Source of the DNA: Marinicella sediminis
GTDB taxonomy: Bacteria > Pseudomonadota > Gammaproteobacteria > Xanthomonadales > Marinicellaceae
Direction: 5' to 3'
NCBI RefSeq assembly: GCF_002000055.1
Contig: NZ_MVBD01000005.1
Span: 124,001-188,000 of the forward strand
DNA length: 64,000 nucleotides
Positions within the stretch are counted from its first letter, which is position 1. Every line of letters begins with the position of its first letter. Position numbers and translations under genes: made by a program. Below, in pieces: positions 18,270-26,613 of this stretch. A model generated the notes under the pieces. It saw nothing but the letters and a program-made list of their open reading frames with translations, was not told the origin of the DNA and did no database searches.

Positions 18270-18491
18270 TCAGCTTTTGGGATTGAATTCAATGGTGTAT
18301 GATTCGCCATTGAATTCAATCACATCACCTGAATTGATTTTTTTTCTTTTGCGCAGTTCGGTCATGCCATTGACTGTCACCAAGCCTTCATCAATCACCA
18401 TTTTGGCTTCTCCACCGGTACCGACCAGGCCTTCAAATTTAAGGATTTTATACAGTTCCACGGGTTCGCGGTTGATGATGATCACAGTCAT
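18270..18491 (-). CDS. Small S4-domain RNA-binding protein (YbcJ-like)
   Basis: 73 residues from the ATG at 18491 (MTVIIINREPVELYKILK). It is a single S4 fold: KILKFEGLVGTGGEAKMVID, GLVTVNGMTELRKRKKI, and SGDVIEFNGESYTIEF, matching the YbcJ family of stand-alone S4 proteins. An upstream in-frame start at 18533 adds 14 residues without clear support. Its stop abuts the XDH stop: the palindrome TGATCA at 18267-18272 supplies both. Likely binds structured RNA in the cytoplasm; target unknown. Confidence 0.85.
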   Translation of the reverse strand: MTVIIINREPVELYKILKFEGLVGTGGEAKMVIDEGLVTVNGMTELRKRKKINSGDVIEFNGESYTIEFNPKS

Positions 18492-18783
18492 GGGTATGTA
18501 ACGTTTTGGATTGAGCACAGTATACCGCAACATGGCATACAGTACCTCGCTGAGTATGGTGCTATAATTCTTTTCCAGAGCTGAGGGTCAGCTCGACCCG
18601 TTGATTTGATTGGTGAACGAATGCGAAGGCTGATACCTCAAACCCGTGCGACAGTACCTGCACTTATGTACGCCAATCAGACAGTTTGGGGCATACTCAC
18701 ACGTTTTGATTGCCGTGATTTATTGCGCTATAGTCAGCAATAATTCCCTGCTCATTCCTGATTGACCACATTTGAATTGAATT
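18492..18783. other. Divergent intergenic region with a short perfect hairpin
   Basis: About 290 bases between the S4 gene and the amidohydrolase gene. It contains a TATAAT hexamer at 18563-18568 with no good -35 partner, and directly downstream a perfect 7-base-pair hairpin GAGCTGA-GGG-TCAGCTC at 18578-18594. No open frame or tRNA-like fold was recognised. It could encode a short untranslated transcript, but nothing else supports that. Confidence 0.35.
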
Positions 18784-20427
18784 ATGAAAAACATCATCCG
18801 AATACTCCTGCTGAGTCTGTTGATCCATGTCCCAATGGTGACTGCAGAAATCATTCATCTTAAAAACATTGTCGGTTACAGCCATGATGGCAATCACCTC
18901 ACACCCTTGAACCAGTTGTTGTTTGATACTGAATCTGGTGAGTTAGTGGCTGCCAGTGAGGCCAACCTGAAACAGGCCAGGGTCGTGGATGGTCTGGGGC
19001 AAGTGGTTTTGCCCGGCTTGCATGATGCCCACGGCCATATATTGAATTATGGTTTATCTCGTTTGTTGGTTGATTTACGGGGTTTTTCCACTTTGGATGA
19101 TGCGGTTAAACAGGTCAGAGAATATGCAGCGTCTCATGCAGATTTCCCCTGGATTCTCGGCAGAGGCTGGAATCAGGTTTTGTGGCCTGGTAAGGCGTTT
19201 CCTACCCGTCATGACCTGGATGCCATCACTCAGGACAAACCGGTGTGGTTGGAACGCATCGACGGTCATGCCGGTTGGGCCAACTCAAAAGCCCTGGAAC
19301 TGGCCGGAATCAATCGGGAAACGGCCAGGGGCAATGATTTGATCCTCAAAGATGCTGAAGGTATACCCACTGGCGTATTGATTGATAATGCCATGTACCT
19401 GATGGAAAAGCAGGTGCCAGCCATCACAGAAGACATGAAAAAAAGGGCCATCAGCCTGGCTTTCAAAGAGCTCAGCGCGGTTGGGCTGACCTTCGTTCAT
19501 GATGCCGGTATCGGTCATGAAAACTATCAGCAATTCATCGAAATGGCCAGACAACAAGTCATGCCCATCAGGGTTTATGCGATGCTGGCATCAAATGATC
19601 CGGCATTCAAAAAGATGGTCGAGCAAGGTCATTTAAACATTGATAACCATTTGTTGGTCCGGTCAGTGAAATTGATGATCGATGGTGCACTGGGCAGTTA
19701 TGGAGCCATCATGCACGAACCGTATTCGGATCAACCGGACAAGCAGGGTGCCTACGTGCAAACACCTGAACAGATCAAAGCGGCTCTGGACTATCTGGTG
19801 CAACACGATTTCCAGGCCAATGTCCATGCCATTGGAGATCGTGGTAACACCGAAGTAATTGATTTATTATCCAGGCCGGGAATGCAATCATCCAAACTCA
19901 GACACCGAGTTGAACACGCGCAGATATTGAGACTTGAAGACATCATGAAGTTCAAAGACCACGACTTGATTGCATCAATGCAGCCCACCCATGCAACATC
20001 GGACATGAACATGGCAGAAGACCGCGTTGGGCCGGAGCGAATCAAAGGTGCATATGCCTGGCAAAAGTTATTCAAAGCGGGTGTGGTGGTGGCATCAGGC
20101 TCAGATTTTCCGGTTGAATTGATCAACCCGTTTCATGGCATGCATGCCGCCGTGACCCGACAGAACCATGACAATCAACCACCCGGTGGCTGGTACGCCA
20201 ATGAAGCCATGTCGGTAGCCCAGGCCTTGCAAACATTCACCATCAATGCGGCATTTGCGGCCCATGCGGAAGATTTCAGTGGCTCCCTGGAAGTGGGTAA
20301 GCAGGCTGACTTTATTGTGATTGATCAAGACATCTTTACCATCAACCCGCAGGAGATCTGGAAAACCAAGGTGCTTGAAACCTGGGTGGGTGGTCAACAG
20401 GTATACGTCAGGGAATCACAACCTTGA
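18784..20427 (+). CDS. Secreted amidohydrolase (YtcJ-like, amidohydrolase family 3)
   Basis: A 547-residue metal-dependent hydrolase. The N-terminus MKNIIRILLLSLLIHVPMVTA is a Sec signal, cleaved near Ala21. The metal-binding HxH is in LPGLHDAHGHILNYG (H83, H85). Further family segments are SVKLMIDGALGSYGA (about 297-311), NVHAIGDRGN (about 346), RHRVEHAQ and ASGSDFPVE (about 438) with the conserved Asp. The layout matches the YtcJ group of PF07969, which includes exoenzymes acting on N-substituted formamides and related amides. The true substrate is unknown. Its stop and that of the convergent DUF454 gene share the palindrome TGAGCTCA. Confidence 0.88.
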   Translation: MKNIIRILLLSLLIHVPMVTAEIIHLKNIVGYSHDGNHLTPLNQLLFDTESGELVAASEANLKQARVVDGLGQVVLPGLHDAHGHILNYGLSRLLVDLRGFSTLDDAVKQVREYAASHADFPWILGRGWNQVLWPGKAFPTRHDLDAITQDKPVWLERIDGHAGWANSKALELAGINRETARGNDLILKDAEGIPTGVLIDNAMYLMEKQVPAITEDMKKRAISLAFKELSAVGLTFVHDAGIGHENYQQFIEMARQQVMPIRVYAMLASNDPAFKKMVEQGHLNIDNHLLVRSVKLMIDGALGSYGAIMHEPYSDQPDKQGAYVQTPEQIKAALDYLVQHDFQANVHAIGDRGNTEVIDLLSRPGMQSSKLRHRVEHAQILRLEDIMKFKDHDLIASMQPTHATSDMNMAEDRVGPERIKGAYAWQKLFKAGVVVASGSDFPVELINPFHGMHAAVTRQNHDNQPPGGWYANEAMSVAQALQTFTINAAFAAHAEDFSGSLEVGKQADFIVIDQDIFTINPQEIWKTKVLETWVGGQQVYVRESQP

Positions 20428-20429
20428 GC

Positions 20430-20795
20430 TCACGATGGGCGGCTGATGATGAAGGCCGCCACCATGAGCAAAATCAGAAACTGGACGCCGATGGCCCATG
20501 ATGGTGCACCCAGAATCCAGCTCAATGGTGGCATCATCGCCATGATCAACAAGGCCGTTGTTTTGCTGCGTTGATCGATCCGTCCACCATCCTGCCAATT
20601 GTGAATGATTTGACCCCAGCGTGGATGATTGAGCAGCCATTGATGTAAACGGGGAGAAGAATTGGCAAATGCCAGGGCACTGAGCAAAATAAACGGTGTG
20701 GTAGGCAGCAACGGCAATACCACACCCAACAAACCCAGTAACAAAGAACCAACACCCAGGATCAGCCACAAACTGCGAAGCACGGTTTTCTTCAT
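20430..20795 (-). CDS. DUF454 (YbaN-like) inner-membrane protein
   Basis: 121 residues with hydrophobic segments at about 8-28, 32-46 and 78-118. The conserved block LPLLPTTPFILLSALAFANSS followed by RLHQWLLNHPRWGQIIHNWQ is the hallmark of the DUF454/YbaN family. Function unknown in the family. It is 35 bases downstream of the DUF2608 lipoprotein gene on the same strand and may be co-transcribed with it. Confidence 0.9.
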   Translation of the reverse strand: MKKTVLRSLWLILGVGSLLLGLLGVVLPLLPTTPFILLSALAFANSSPRLHQWLLNHPRWGQIIHNWQDGGRIDQRSKTTALLIMAMMPPLSWILGAPSWAIGVQFLILLMVAAFIISRPS

Positions 20796-20830
20796 GGCTG
20801 ATTCGGGTGATCCATTACCTTGTCAGTGTG

Positions 20831-21727
20831 TCAGTCACCTGCCACACATCCGGTGGCCTGCCGTTGTTTGCGTTCTGGATATATGTCATTGAGTACTTCA
20901 TTGATTTGTAACCACTGAGTTGCCATCTGATCGGCTTCTGCCTGAGTCAGTACCTGGCCTTGGCTGGCGATGCGCTGATGTTCAATGCGGGTATAATGAA
21001 ATAAATGCATGTCCAGATGACTGCTGGGAAAGGCATTGGCCATGTTGATGATGTTTTTTTCAGAGTCATCGACAAACACCACGGCTGAATAATCCTGACC
21101 TGTGATGCCCAGCATGTGTTGCAGCATATCACCTTTGTTCATTCCTGTGGTCATCATGATGCCGTCAATGTAGCTGTATGGCCGGCCCAGAGAACCATCC
21201 AGTACCAGGGTTTTACCATCAGGGCCGGTCAGATCATGACCGCTGAAATCAATCTGGTGCACCGTCAATTCACGTTGTGTGGCTGCCCGGTAGTCTGGTG
21301 ACCGTGAGGTCAGGGCAAATACCGTGCTGTTTTGTTGTTGCCACTGTGTGATTAATGCCGGTACATTATGTTCGGTCAAATCCATGGGGCCCAGTTCATA
21401 CAGTAATCCAATGGCGTCCTGAAACAGGCATTTGACTTTTTGATCAGCGGTGGGTTTGATGGGCAACTGTTCGGTTTGCCATTGATACCAGACATCTCCT
21501 CCCAGATCGATGTGGCTGGTCAGCAGGGTGTTGTCTATGTCAAGGATCACAAGGACTTGCTCAGCACCGTACTGAGATGTCAACTCACTGACTTTCTCAT
21601 CGACCTGAACAAAGCTGAGGGCGTTCTGATGGATCACCGGTGTGTTGGTGGGCTTTTGGGGTTGGCTGCAGGCTGTCAATACAAGTATCAACAGCAGAGA
21701 ACTGAATGGCAACAATGTTTTTTTCAT
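20831..21727 (-). CDS. DUF2608 family lipoprotein with HAD-like phosphatase fold
   Basis: 298 residues from the ATG at 21727. The N-terminus MKKTLLPFSSLLLILVLTACSQP carries a lipobox (L-T-A-C, Cys20). The HAD motif I is VLVILDIDNTLLTS (about residues 58-71), with the two catalytic Asp residues; motif II is likely FALTSRSPDYR (about 138) and the motif III/IV region is YSAVVFVDDSEKNI (about 216-229). The arrangement matches DUF2608 proteins, predicted periplasmic phosphatase-like enzymes. No substrate can be named. Lies upstream of the DUF454 gene on the same strand. Confidence 0.85.
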   Translation of the reverse strand: MKKTLLPFSSLLLILVLTACSQPQKPTNTPVIHQNALSFVQVDEKVSELTSQYGAEQVLVILDIDNTLLTSHIDLGGDVWYQWQTEQLPIKPTADQKVKCLFQDAIGLLYELGPMDLTEHNVPALITQWQQQNSTVFALTSRSPDYRAATQRELTVHQIDFSGHDLTGPDGKTLVLDGSLGRPYSYIDGIMMTTGMNKGDMLQHMLGITGQDYSAVVFVDDSEKNIINMANAFPSSHLDMHLFHYTRIEHQRIASQGQVLTQAEADQMATQWLQINEVLNDIYPERKQRQATGCVAGD

Positions 21728-21796
21728 GGCAATAAATGTGTTAAAAAGCACATCATATCATTGTTTCGTAGCCATTGCGTGACAAGGGTTCAAAGG

Positions 21797-22228
21797 TTAA
21801 TCGTTCAGGTGATCCAGTCGTTGTTGAAATATTTTTTTCAACTGTCTGCCAAATGCCCGTTCTATGAACCAACCCATGACTGGAATGGTGATGGTGAAAT
21901 GGGTGTGCCAGTCGACCCGTGTTCCCTGGCCTTCAGTTTTGAATTCCAGCCAGCCATTGTGGTGCACCAGCCTGAGTTTGGGCTTAACTTCAGTAATCAG
22001 GTAGTCAAAGCTTTCATTGGGCACAAATGCCGTGATTTCTTCAGTGAAGGTATATTTGGCTGAGCGTACGGTCCTGACTGCACCGAGCCCGTTTTTGTCA
22101 GGCGCTCCTTTTTTGATCAGGTGACAGGCAAGTCCACCGCCTGATAAGAATTTGCGGTGATCAGAAACCGCTGCAAATACTGCAGACAGAGGTTGATTGA
22201 TGAGCGCAGTCACATGGACTTGTTGCAT
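21797..22228 (-). CDS. SRPBCC (START-like) family protein
   Basis: 143 residues resembling polyketide-cyclase/dehydrase proteins of the SRPBCC fold: N-terminal VHVTALINQPLSAVFAAVSDH, a central beta-sheet (EEITAFVPNESFDYLITEVKP; GWLEFKTEGQGTRVDWHTHF) and a long C-terminal helix with FGRQLKKIFQQRLDHL. Such proteins bind hydrophobic ligands in a cavity. It diverges from the WS/DGAT acyltransferase gene, so a lipid-related role is possible. Function unassigned. Confidence 0.82.
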   Translation of the reverse strand: MQQVHVTALINQPLSAVFAAVSDHRKFLSGGGLACHLIKKGAPDKNGLGAVRTVRSAKYTFTEEITAFVPNESFDYLITEVKPKLRLVHHNGWLEFKTEGQGTRVDWHTHFTITIPVMGWFIERAFGRQLKKIFQQRLDHLND

Positions 22229-22280
22229 AAGGATTCCCCGTAAGTTGGCTGCCGGTTCAGGTGTTCTTGTGGCCGGATTC

Positions 22281-22289
22281 TGGTATGAT
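22281..22289 (+). promoter_or_regulatory. Extended -10 promoter for the acyltransferase gene
   Basis: TGGTATGAT is an extended -10 element (TGn-TATGAT), 30 bases before the ATG at 22320. The -35 region is poor, as is common for extended -10 promoters. Seen by eye only. Confidence 0.4.
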
Positions 22290-22319
22290 AGTTTACAACA
22301 AAAAACACCATTGACCCAA

Positions 22320-23750
22320 ATGCAACCACTGAGTGGATTAGATTCCTCTTTTCTCTATCTGGAAACTGACAGCCAACCCATGCACGTGGGTGGGGTTAAT
22401 GTCTATGAAGGATCATTGTCATTCACTGATTTCAAAGCATTTTTACAGGAACGATTGCCACTGGCTCCCCGGTTGATGCAGCGTCTGGTACAGGTGCCTT
22501 TGAGTGTTGATCATCCTTATTGGGTGGATGATCCTGAATTTGATCTCGATTTTCATTTACACCACGCTGCTTTACCCGATCCGGGGGACTGGCATGCGTT
22601 AAGGAAACTGGCATCGCGATTGTTTGGGCAAAAACTGGACCGCAACCGACCTTTGTGGGAGTTCGTTTTTGTCGAAGGACTGGATGGCATTCCACAAGTG
22701 CCGAAAGGCTCGGTGGCAGTCATCAGTAAAATTCACCATGCCGCGATTGACGGCGCCTCCGGGGCTGCGATTCTGGGCTTATTGTTTGATGTCACCAAAA
22801 AACCACGAAAACTTCCACCCATGCCTGAACGGAAAGTAGCACCATTGCCAGGGGATCTGACCTTGATCAGGCGCAGTGCCATGAACTACCTGAAACGACC
22901 GTTCAAGTTGCCGGGATTACTGTGGGAGACTGCCAGGTCAACATGGCAGGCTGGGAGGCTTTCCCGCGTACAGCAAACAGCATTGCCGCGTGCCATTTTC
23001 AATGCACCACCCAGTATTTTGAATCAGCCGGTGAGTTCGAAAAGATTGTGGAATTCAGCTCTGTTGTCCTTGGAACGGGTCAAAGCCCTCAGAGAAGTGG
23101 TTCCCGGAACCACACTGAATGATGTGGTTCTGACCATCTGCACCGGAGCACTCAGACAATATTTGCTGGAAAAAGAAGCCCTGCCTGAGAAACCCCTGGT
23201 GGCCATGGTACCGGTTTCAACCCGCAGCAAAGATGAACAACAAGACATGGGCAATCAGGTTTCCGCTATGTTGGTCCAACTACCAACCCTGGAATCTGAC
23301 CCAGTGAAACAATTACAGCTGGTTCATGAAAGTACCCTCAGTGGGAAATCATATCAAAATGCCATTGGTGCCAGGCAATTGCTTGATTATGCCGAATTCA
23401 TTCCCTTTGCACTCGGAGCTCAGGCAACCCGGTTGTACACCCGTATGAACGTCAGTAAGTACCACCGTCCTTTCTTTAATGTGGTGATCACCAACGTGCC
23501 GGGTCCCCAGGTTCCATTGTACATGAACGGACACAAGATGCTGGCACATATGGGCATGGCGCCGGTATTTGACGGCATGGGGCTGATCATGCCAGTCTTC
23601 AGTTACCACGGCATGATGTCGATCAGCCCAACTGCTGCAGCCCAGGTGATGCCTGATGTGGACCATTTCACCAAATTAATCCTGAATGCGGCCAATCAAT
23701 TGGAAACTGCTGTCAATTCAACTGAAAATAAGCCACGAAAAAGTCAATGA
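22320..23750 (+). CDS. Wax ester synthase / diacylglycerol acyltransferase (WS/DGAT)
   Basis: Transfers fatty acyl-CoA to long-chain alcohols or diacylglycerol, making storage wax esters or triacylglycerol. 476 residues from the ATG at 22320. The active-site HHxxxDG is KIHHAAIDGASG (His139, His140, Asp144). Other family segments are the N-terminal LSGLDSSFLYLET, RPLWEFVFVEGLDG (about 110-123), the C-terminal-domain NDVVLTICTGALRQYL, and NVVITNVPGPQVPLY (about 388-402). The length is typical. Its stop overlaps the start of an alpha/beta hydrolase gene (ATGA), a frequent partnership. A frame extension upstream to 22197 has no support. Confidence 0.93.
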   Translation: MQPLSGLDSSFLYLETDSQPMHVGGVNVYEGSLSFTDFKAFLQERLPLAPRLMQRLVQVPLSVDHPYWVDDPEFDLDFHLHHAALPDPGDWHALRKLASRLFGQKLDRNRPLWEFVFVEGLDGIPQVPKGSVAVISKIHHAAIDGASGAAILGLLFDVTKKPRKLPPMPERKVAPLPGDLTLIRRSAMNYLKRPFKLPGLLWETARSTWQAGRLSRVQQTALPRAIFNAPPSILNQPVSSKRLWNSALLSLERVKALREVVPGTTLNDVVLTICTGALRQYLLEKEALPEKPLVAMVPVSTRSKDEQQDMGNQVSAMLVQLPTLESDPVKQLQLVHESTLSGKSYQNAIGARQLLDYAEFIPFALGAQATRLYTRMNVSKYHRPFFNVVITNVPGPQVPLYMNGHKMLAHMGMAPVFDGMGLIMPVFSYHGMMSISPTAAAQVMPDVDHFTKLILNAANQLETAVNSTENKPRKSQ

Positions 23751-24532
23751 AAACAACTTCACCGAATGACCACTATCGGCGCCCGCACCGTCCCTCGCTT
23801 TTGAAATTGGCACTGGAAATGCGCACGGTATTCGAGGCCGGTGGTTTTGCCATGAGCTTTCCCTGGCTACAAACCACAGCCAAAGGAGATGGGCATCCGG
23901 TTCTCGTGCTGCCAGGTTTTCTGGCCACTGATTTTTCCACCAAACTGCTCAGGACTTTTTTGAAAAGTCGCAATTACAAACCCTATGGGTGGCGGCTGGG
24001 CAGGAACCTGGGACGTCACAGCCACCCGGAAACCGCCTGTGGTCCGGCGATCATCAAACGACTCACAGACATTCATCAATGGCATGGCGAGAAAGTCACC
24101 CTGATCGGTTGGTCACTGGGCGGAATTTACGCCCGTGAACTGGCCAGAATCCATCCTGATAGGGTTCGTCAGGTGATCACCATGGGCAGCCCATTTGGTC
24201 ACAACAAACGGGCCAATCATGCGATTAAAATCTTTGAAAAAACCAGTGGGTATCAATTGTCCGACATGTGTCCCAATCTGATCCGTAATATGCCGTTGCC
24301 TCCACCTGTTCCCAGCACCTCTTTTTATTCGAAATCTGATGGTATCACCGCCTGGCAATGCTGCCTGGAAGAAGTAAGCGAAACCACACAGAACATTGAA
24401 ATCAATTCGTCACACCTTGGCTACGGTCATCATCCTGCGGTGATGTGGGCTCTGGCCGACCGTCTGGCTCAGCCCGATGGTGGGTGGCAGCCTTTTAAAG
24501 CCCGTCATCTGGAAAAACTGGTCTTCAAGTGA
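23747..24532 (+). CDS. Alpha/beta hydrolase (lipase-like)
   Basis: 261 residues with the nucleophile elbow GWSLGG (Ser123), an oxyanion-hole segment VLVLPGFLATD (about 52-62) and a likely catalytic His in SSHLGYGHHPAVMW (about 225-238). There is no signal peptide. The start overlaps the acyltransferase stop by four bases (ATGA), so translation is probably coupled. A lipid esterase acting on the acyltransferase product or its precursors is the natural guess, but the substrate is not determined. Confidence 0.88.
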   Translation: MKTTSPNDHYRRPHRPSLLKLALEMRTVFEAGGFAMSFPWLQTTAKGDGHPVLVLPGFLATDFSTKLLRTFLKSRNYKPYGWRLGRNLGRHSHPETACGPAIIKRLTDIHQWHGEKVTLIGWSLGGIYARELARIHPDRVRQVITMGSPFGHNKRANHAIKIFEKTSGYQLSDMCPNLIRNMPLPPPVPSTSFYSKSDGITAWQCCLEEVSETTQNIEINSSHLGYGHHPAVMWALADRLAQPDGGWQPFKARHLEKLVFK

Positions 24533-24547
24533 AGTGACTTTAAACGT

Positions 24548-26383
24548 TTACATCAAGCCATAAAACCATGAAAGAATCAGGGTAAGCAGCAATCCAATCA
24601 TCAGTACGAGCGGAATACCGACTTTCAGAAAGTCTTTGAATTGGTAACCACCCGCAGTCATTACCAGTAGATTGGTTTTGTATGCAATCGGGGTGGCAAA
24701 ACTCAAATTGGCGCCAAATAACACGGCCAGAATAAAAGGTTCTACCGGCATACCCAACCGTTGCGCAATGCTGATGGCAATTGGTGTGCCAATCACCGCA
24801 GCGGCGTTATTGGATATGATGTTGGTGAAAATGGCCATGCTGAACAACAGACCACCAAGGATGATGGCCGGGGACATACCGTGGGTCAGTACCACAAAGC
24901 CATCAGCCATAAAATCGGCTGCTCCGGTTGCCATCAGGGCCGTTCCCAGGGCCAGTGATGCAACGATGATGAACACCACTTGGGTACTCAAGGCCTGGGT
25001 CACGTCTTTCCAATGTAAACAGCCAGTGATGAGCAACAGAAAACAGCCCATCACTGAACTCAAATAAATGGGAATCCAATCCAATGCAGCCACAACCACA
25101 ATGGCCACCATGATCAACAGCGCCAAGGGTGCTTTTTTGGTATATGGCAGTTCTTCACGACCATCGAGGATCAGCAGATCACGACTGGTTTTGATTTTGT
25201 TGATGGCCTCAACACTGCCTTTGACCAGCAGTACATCGCCGGAGGCCAGCACCATGTCCTGCAACTGTTTGGTGGTGGCTTTGCGTTTTTGACCGTGTGG
25301 AAACAATGCCAGCATATTCAGGTGGTATTTGCTTTGCAGGCGCGCATCATTCAAACGAACACGCTCCAGCGCTGAACCAGGGGTGATGACTAGCTCTACC
25401 AATAACTCGGATGCATCCCTGGCGATTTCGTCCTGTTCTTCACTGCCGGCTTCCAATACCACATCTAACTCAGCCTCATATTCTCGCAGGGCAAACGAAG
25501 TGTCTGTGACCAACAGTTTGTCACCAGCCTGAATGTTCACATCAGGCAGGGCATTGATGGTGTTCTTGCCACGAATGATGCGTTCCACAGGCATTTGGTC
25601 CTGGGTTTTATGGCGAAGTTCTGCCAGTGTTTTACCGTCTGAGAAACCGTTTTCAAGCACCCGTAATTCAGCAGTAAACTGTCGCGTTGAAACGTTGTTG
25701 ATGGGTGGTTGCCGGTCAGGAATCATTCGTGGTGCCAACAGCCAAAGATAGAGGATGGCGACCACACTGACCATCACCACAGGCAGGGCAAAATCAAACA
25801 TACCAAATGCCGCCACACCCATTTCTTCAGCCACATTGATGACCAGTAAATTGGTTGAGGTTCCGATGGTGGTGGCCATACCTCCCAGTAGAGTAGCCAG
25901 ACCCATGGGCAGTAAGGTGCCTGTGGTGGACTGACCGGTGCGCACCGAAACATTGATCAATACCGGTAACAACAGGACCACAATGGGGGTGTTGTTGACA
26001 AAGGCACTGAGAAATGCACCGACCACAAGAGTCAACAGCAAGGACAAGGCCGGATATACCTTCCAGGTGCGTGCCAGGATGCGCCCGATGGGTTCCATCG
26101 CACCGGTTCTGACCATGCCCTGGCCAGCCACCATCAAGGCACAGACCGCAATCAGTGCTTCGTTGGAAAAGCCACTGAAAAACTGTTTAACCTCAAATAC
26201 ATGGCCATCAGGATGGGTGTAGGGGAACAGGTGAAAGATGGCCAGCAGGGCGACGATCACAAACAAACTTGATGTTTGCAACGGGATTTTTTCGATGGCA
26301 AACATCACCAGAGCCACCCCGGTGAGTATCATCACTGCGATGGCATGGGGCTGGGCTGACACCGTCAGCAATGTGTCGTTCAT
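24548..26383 (-). CDS. SLC13-type anion permease with two RCK_C domains
   Basis: A 611-residue inner-membrane transporter of the divalent-anion:Na+ symporter / ArsB-NhaD superfamily. Hydrophobic helices cover residues 10-215 and 410-611. The two re-entrant signature loops appear as VNNTPIVVLLLPV (about 129) with GTSTNLLV (about 174), and ISNNAAAVIGTPIA in the second half. Between them are two soluble RCK_C (TrkA_C) domains, about 235-310 and 325-405. This layout is common for sulfate or dicarboxylate carriers in bacteria. The substrate cannot be chosen from sequence alone. Converges on the alpha/beta hydrolase gene across 15 bases. Confidence 0.9.
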   Translation of the reverse strand: MNDTLLTVSAQPHAIAVMILTGVALVMFAIEKIPLQTSSLFVIVALLAIFHLFPYTHPDGHVFEVKQFFSGFSNEALIAVCALMVAGQGMVRTGAMEPIGRILARTWKVYPALSLLLTLVVGAFLSAFVNNTPIVVLLLPVLINVSVRTGQSTTGTLLPMGLATLLGGMATTIGTSTNLLVINVAEEMGVAAFGMFDFALPVVMVSVVAILYLWLLAPRMIPDRQPPINNVSTRQFTAELRVLENGFSDGKTLAELRHKTQDQMPVERIIRGKNTINALPDVNIQAGDKLLVTDTSFALREYEAELDVVLEAGSEEQDEIARDASELLVELVITPGSALERVRLNDARLQSKYHLNMLALFPHGQKRKATTKQLQDMVLASGDVLLVKGSVEAINKIKTSRDLLILDGREELPYTKKAPLALLIMVAIVVVAALDWIPIYLSSVMGCFLLLITGCLHWKDVTQALSTQVVFIIVASLALGTALMATGAADFMADGFVVLTHGMSPAIILGGLLFSMAIFTNIISNNAAAVIGTPIAISIAQRLGMPVEPFILAVLFGANLSFATPIAYKTNLLVMTAGGYQFKDFLKVGIPLVLMIGLLLTLILSWFYGLM

Positions 26384-26613
26384 GATGACCAGTTATCCTC
26401 AAATTCAATGCCTGTTCAATGATTGTAGCACATGCTTTTATGTCCTTTTACAGATACTTTTTGCCTTCTGAACTGGATCATGATGTCAGGTTTTTAAGGT
26501 GTTTTACGTATCCTGGTTTATACACGCAAAAGAATAATCAACAACAGTGCATTTCAGTCTAACAAGCAGTCAGCCATTTTGGCCTGGCTGGTTGCATGAC
26601 CAAAGGAGAAATT

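Noticed and set aside
18492-18783. tRNA or small stable RNA
   Set aside because: A 7-base-pair hairpin and a TATAAT are present but there is no cloverleaf, no T-loop sequence and no terminator.
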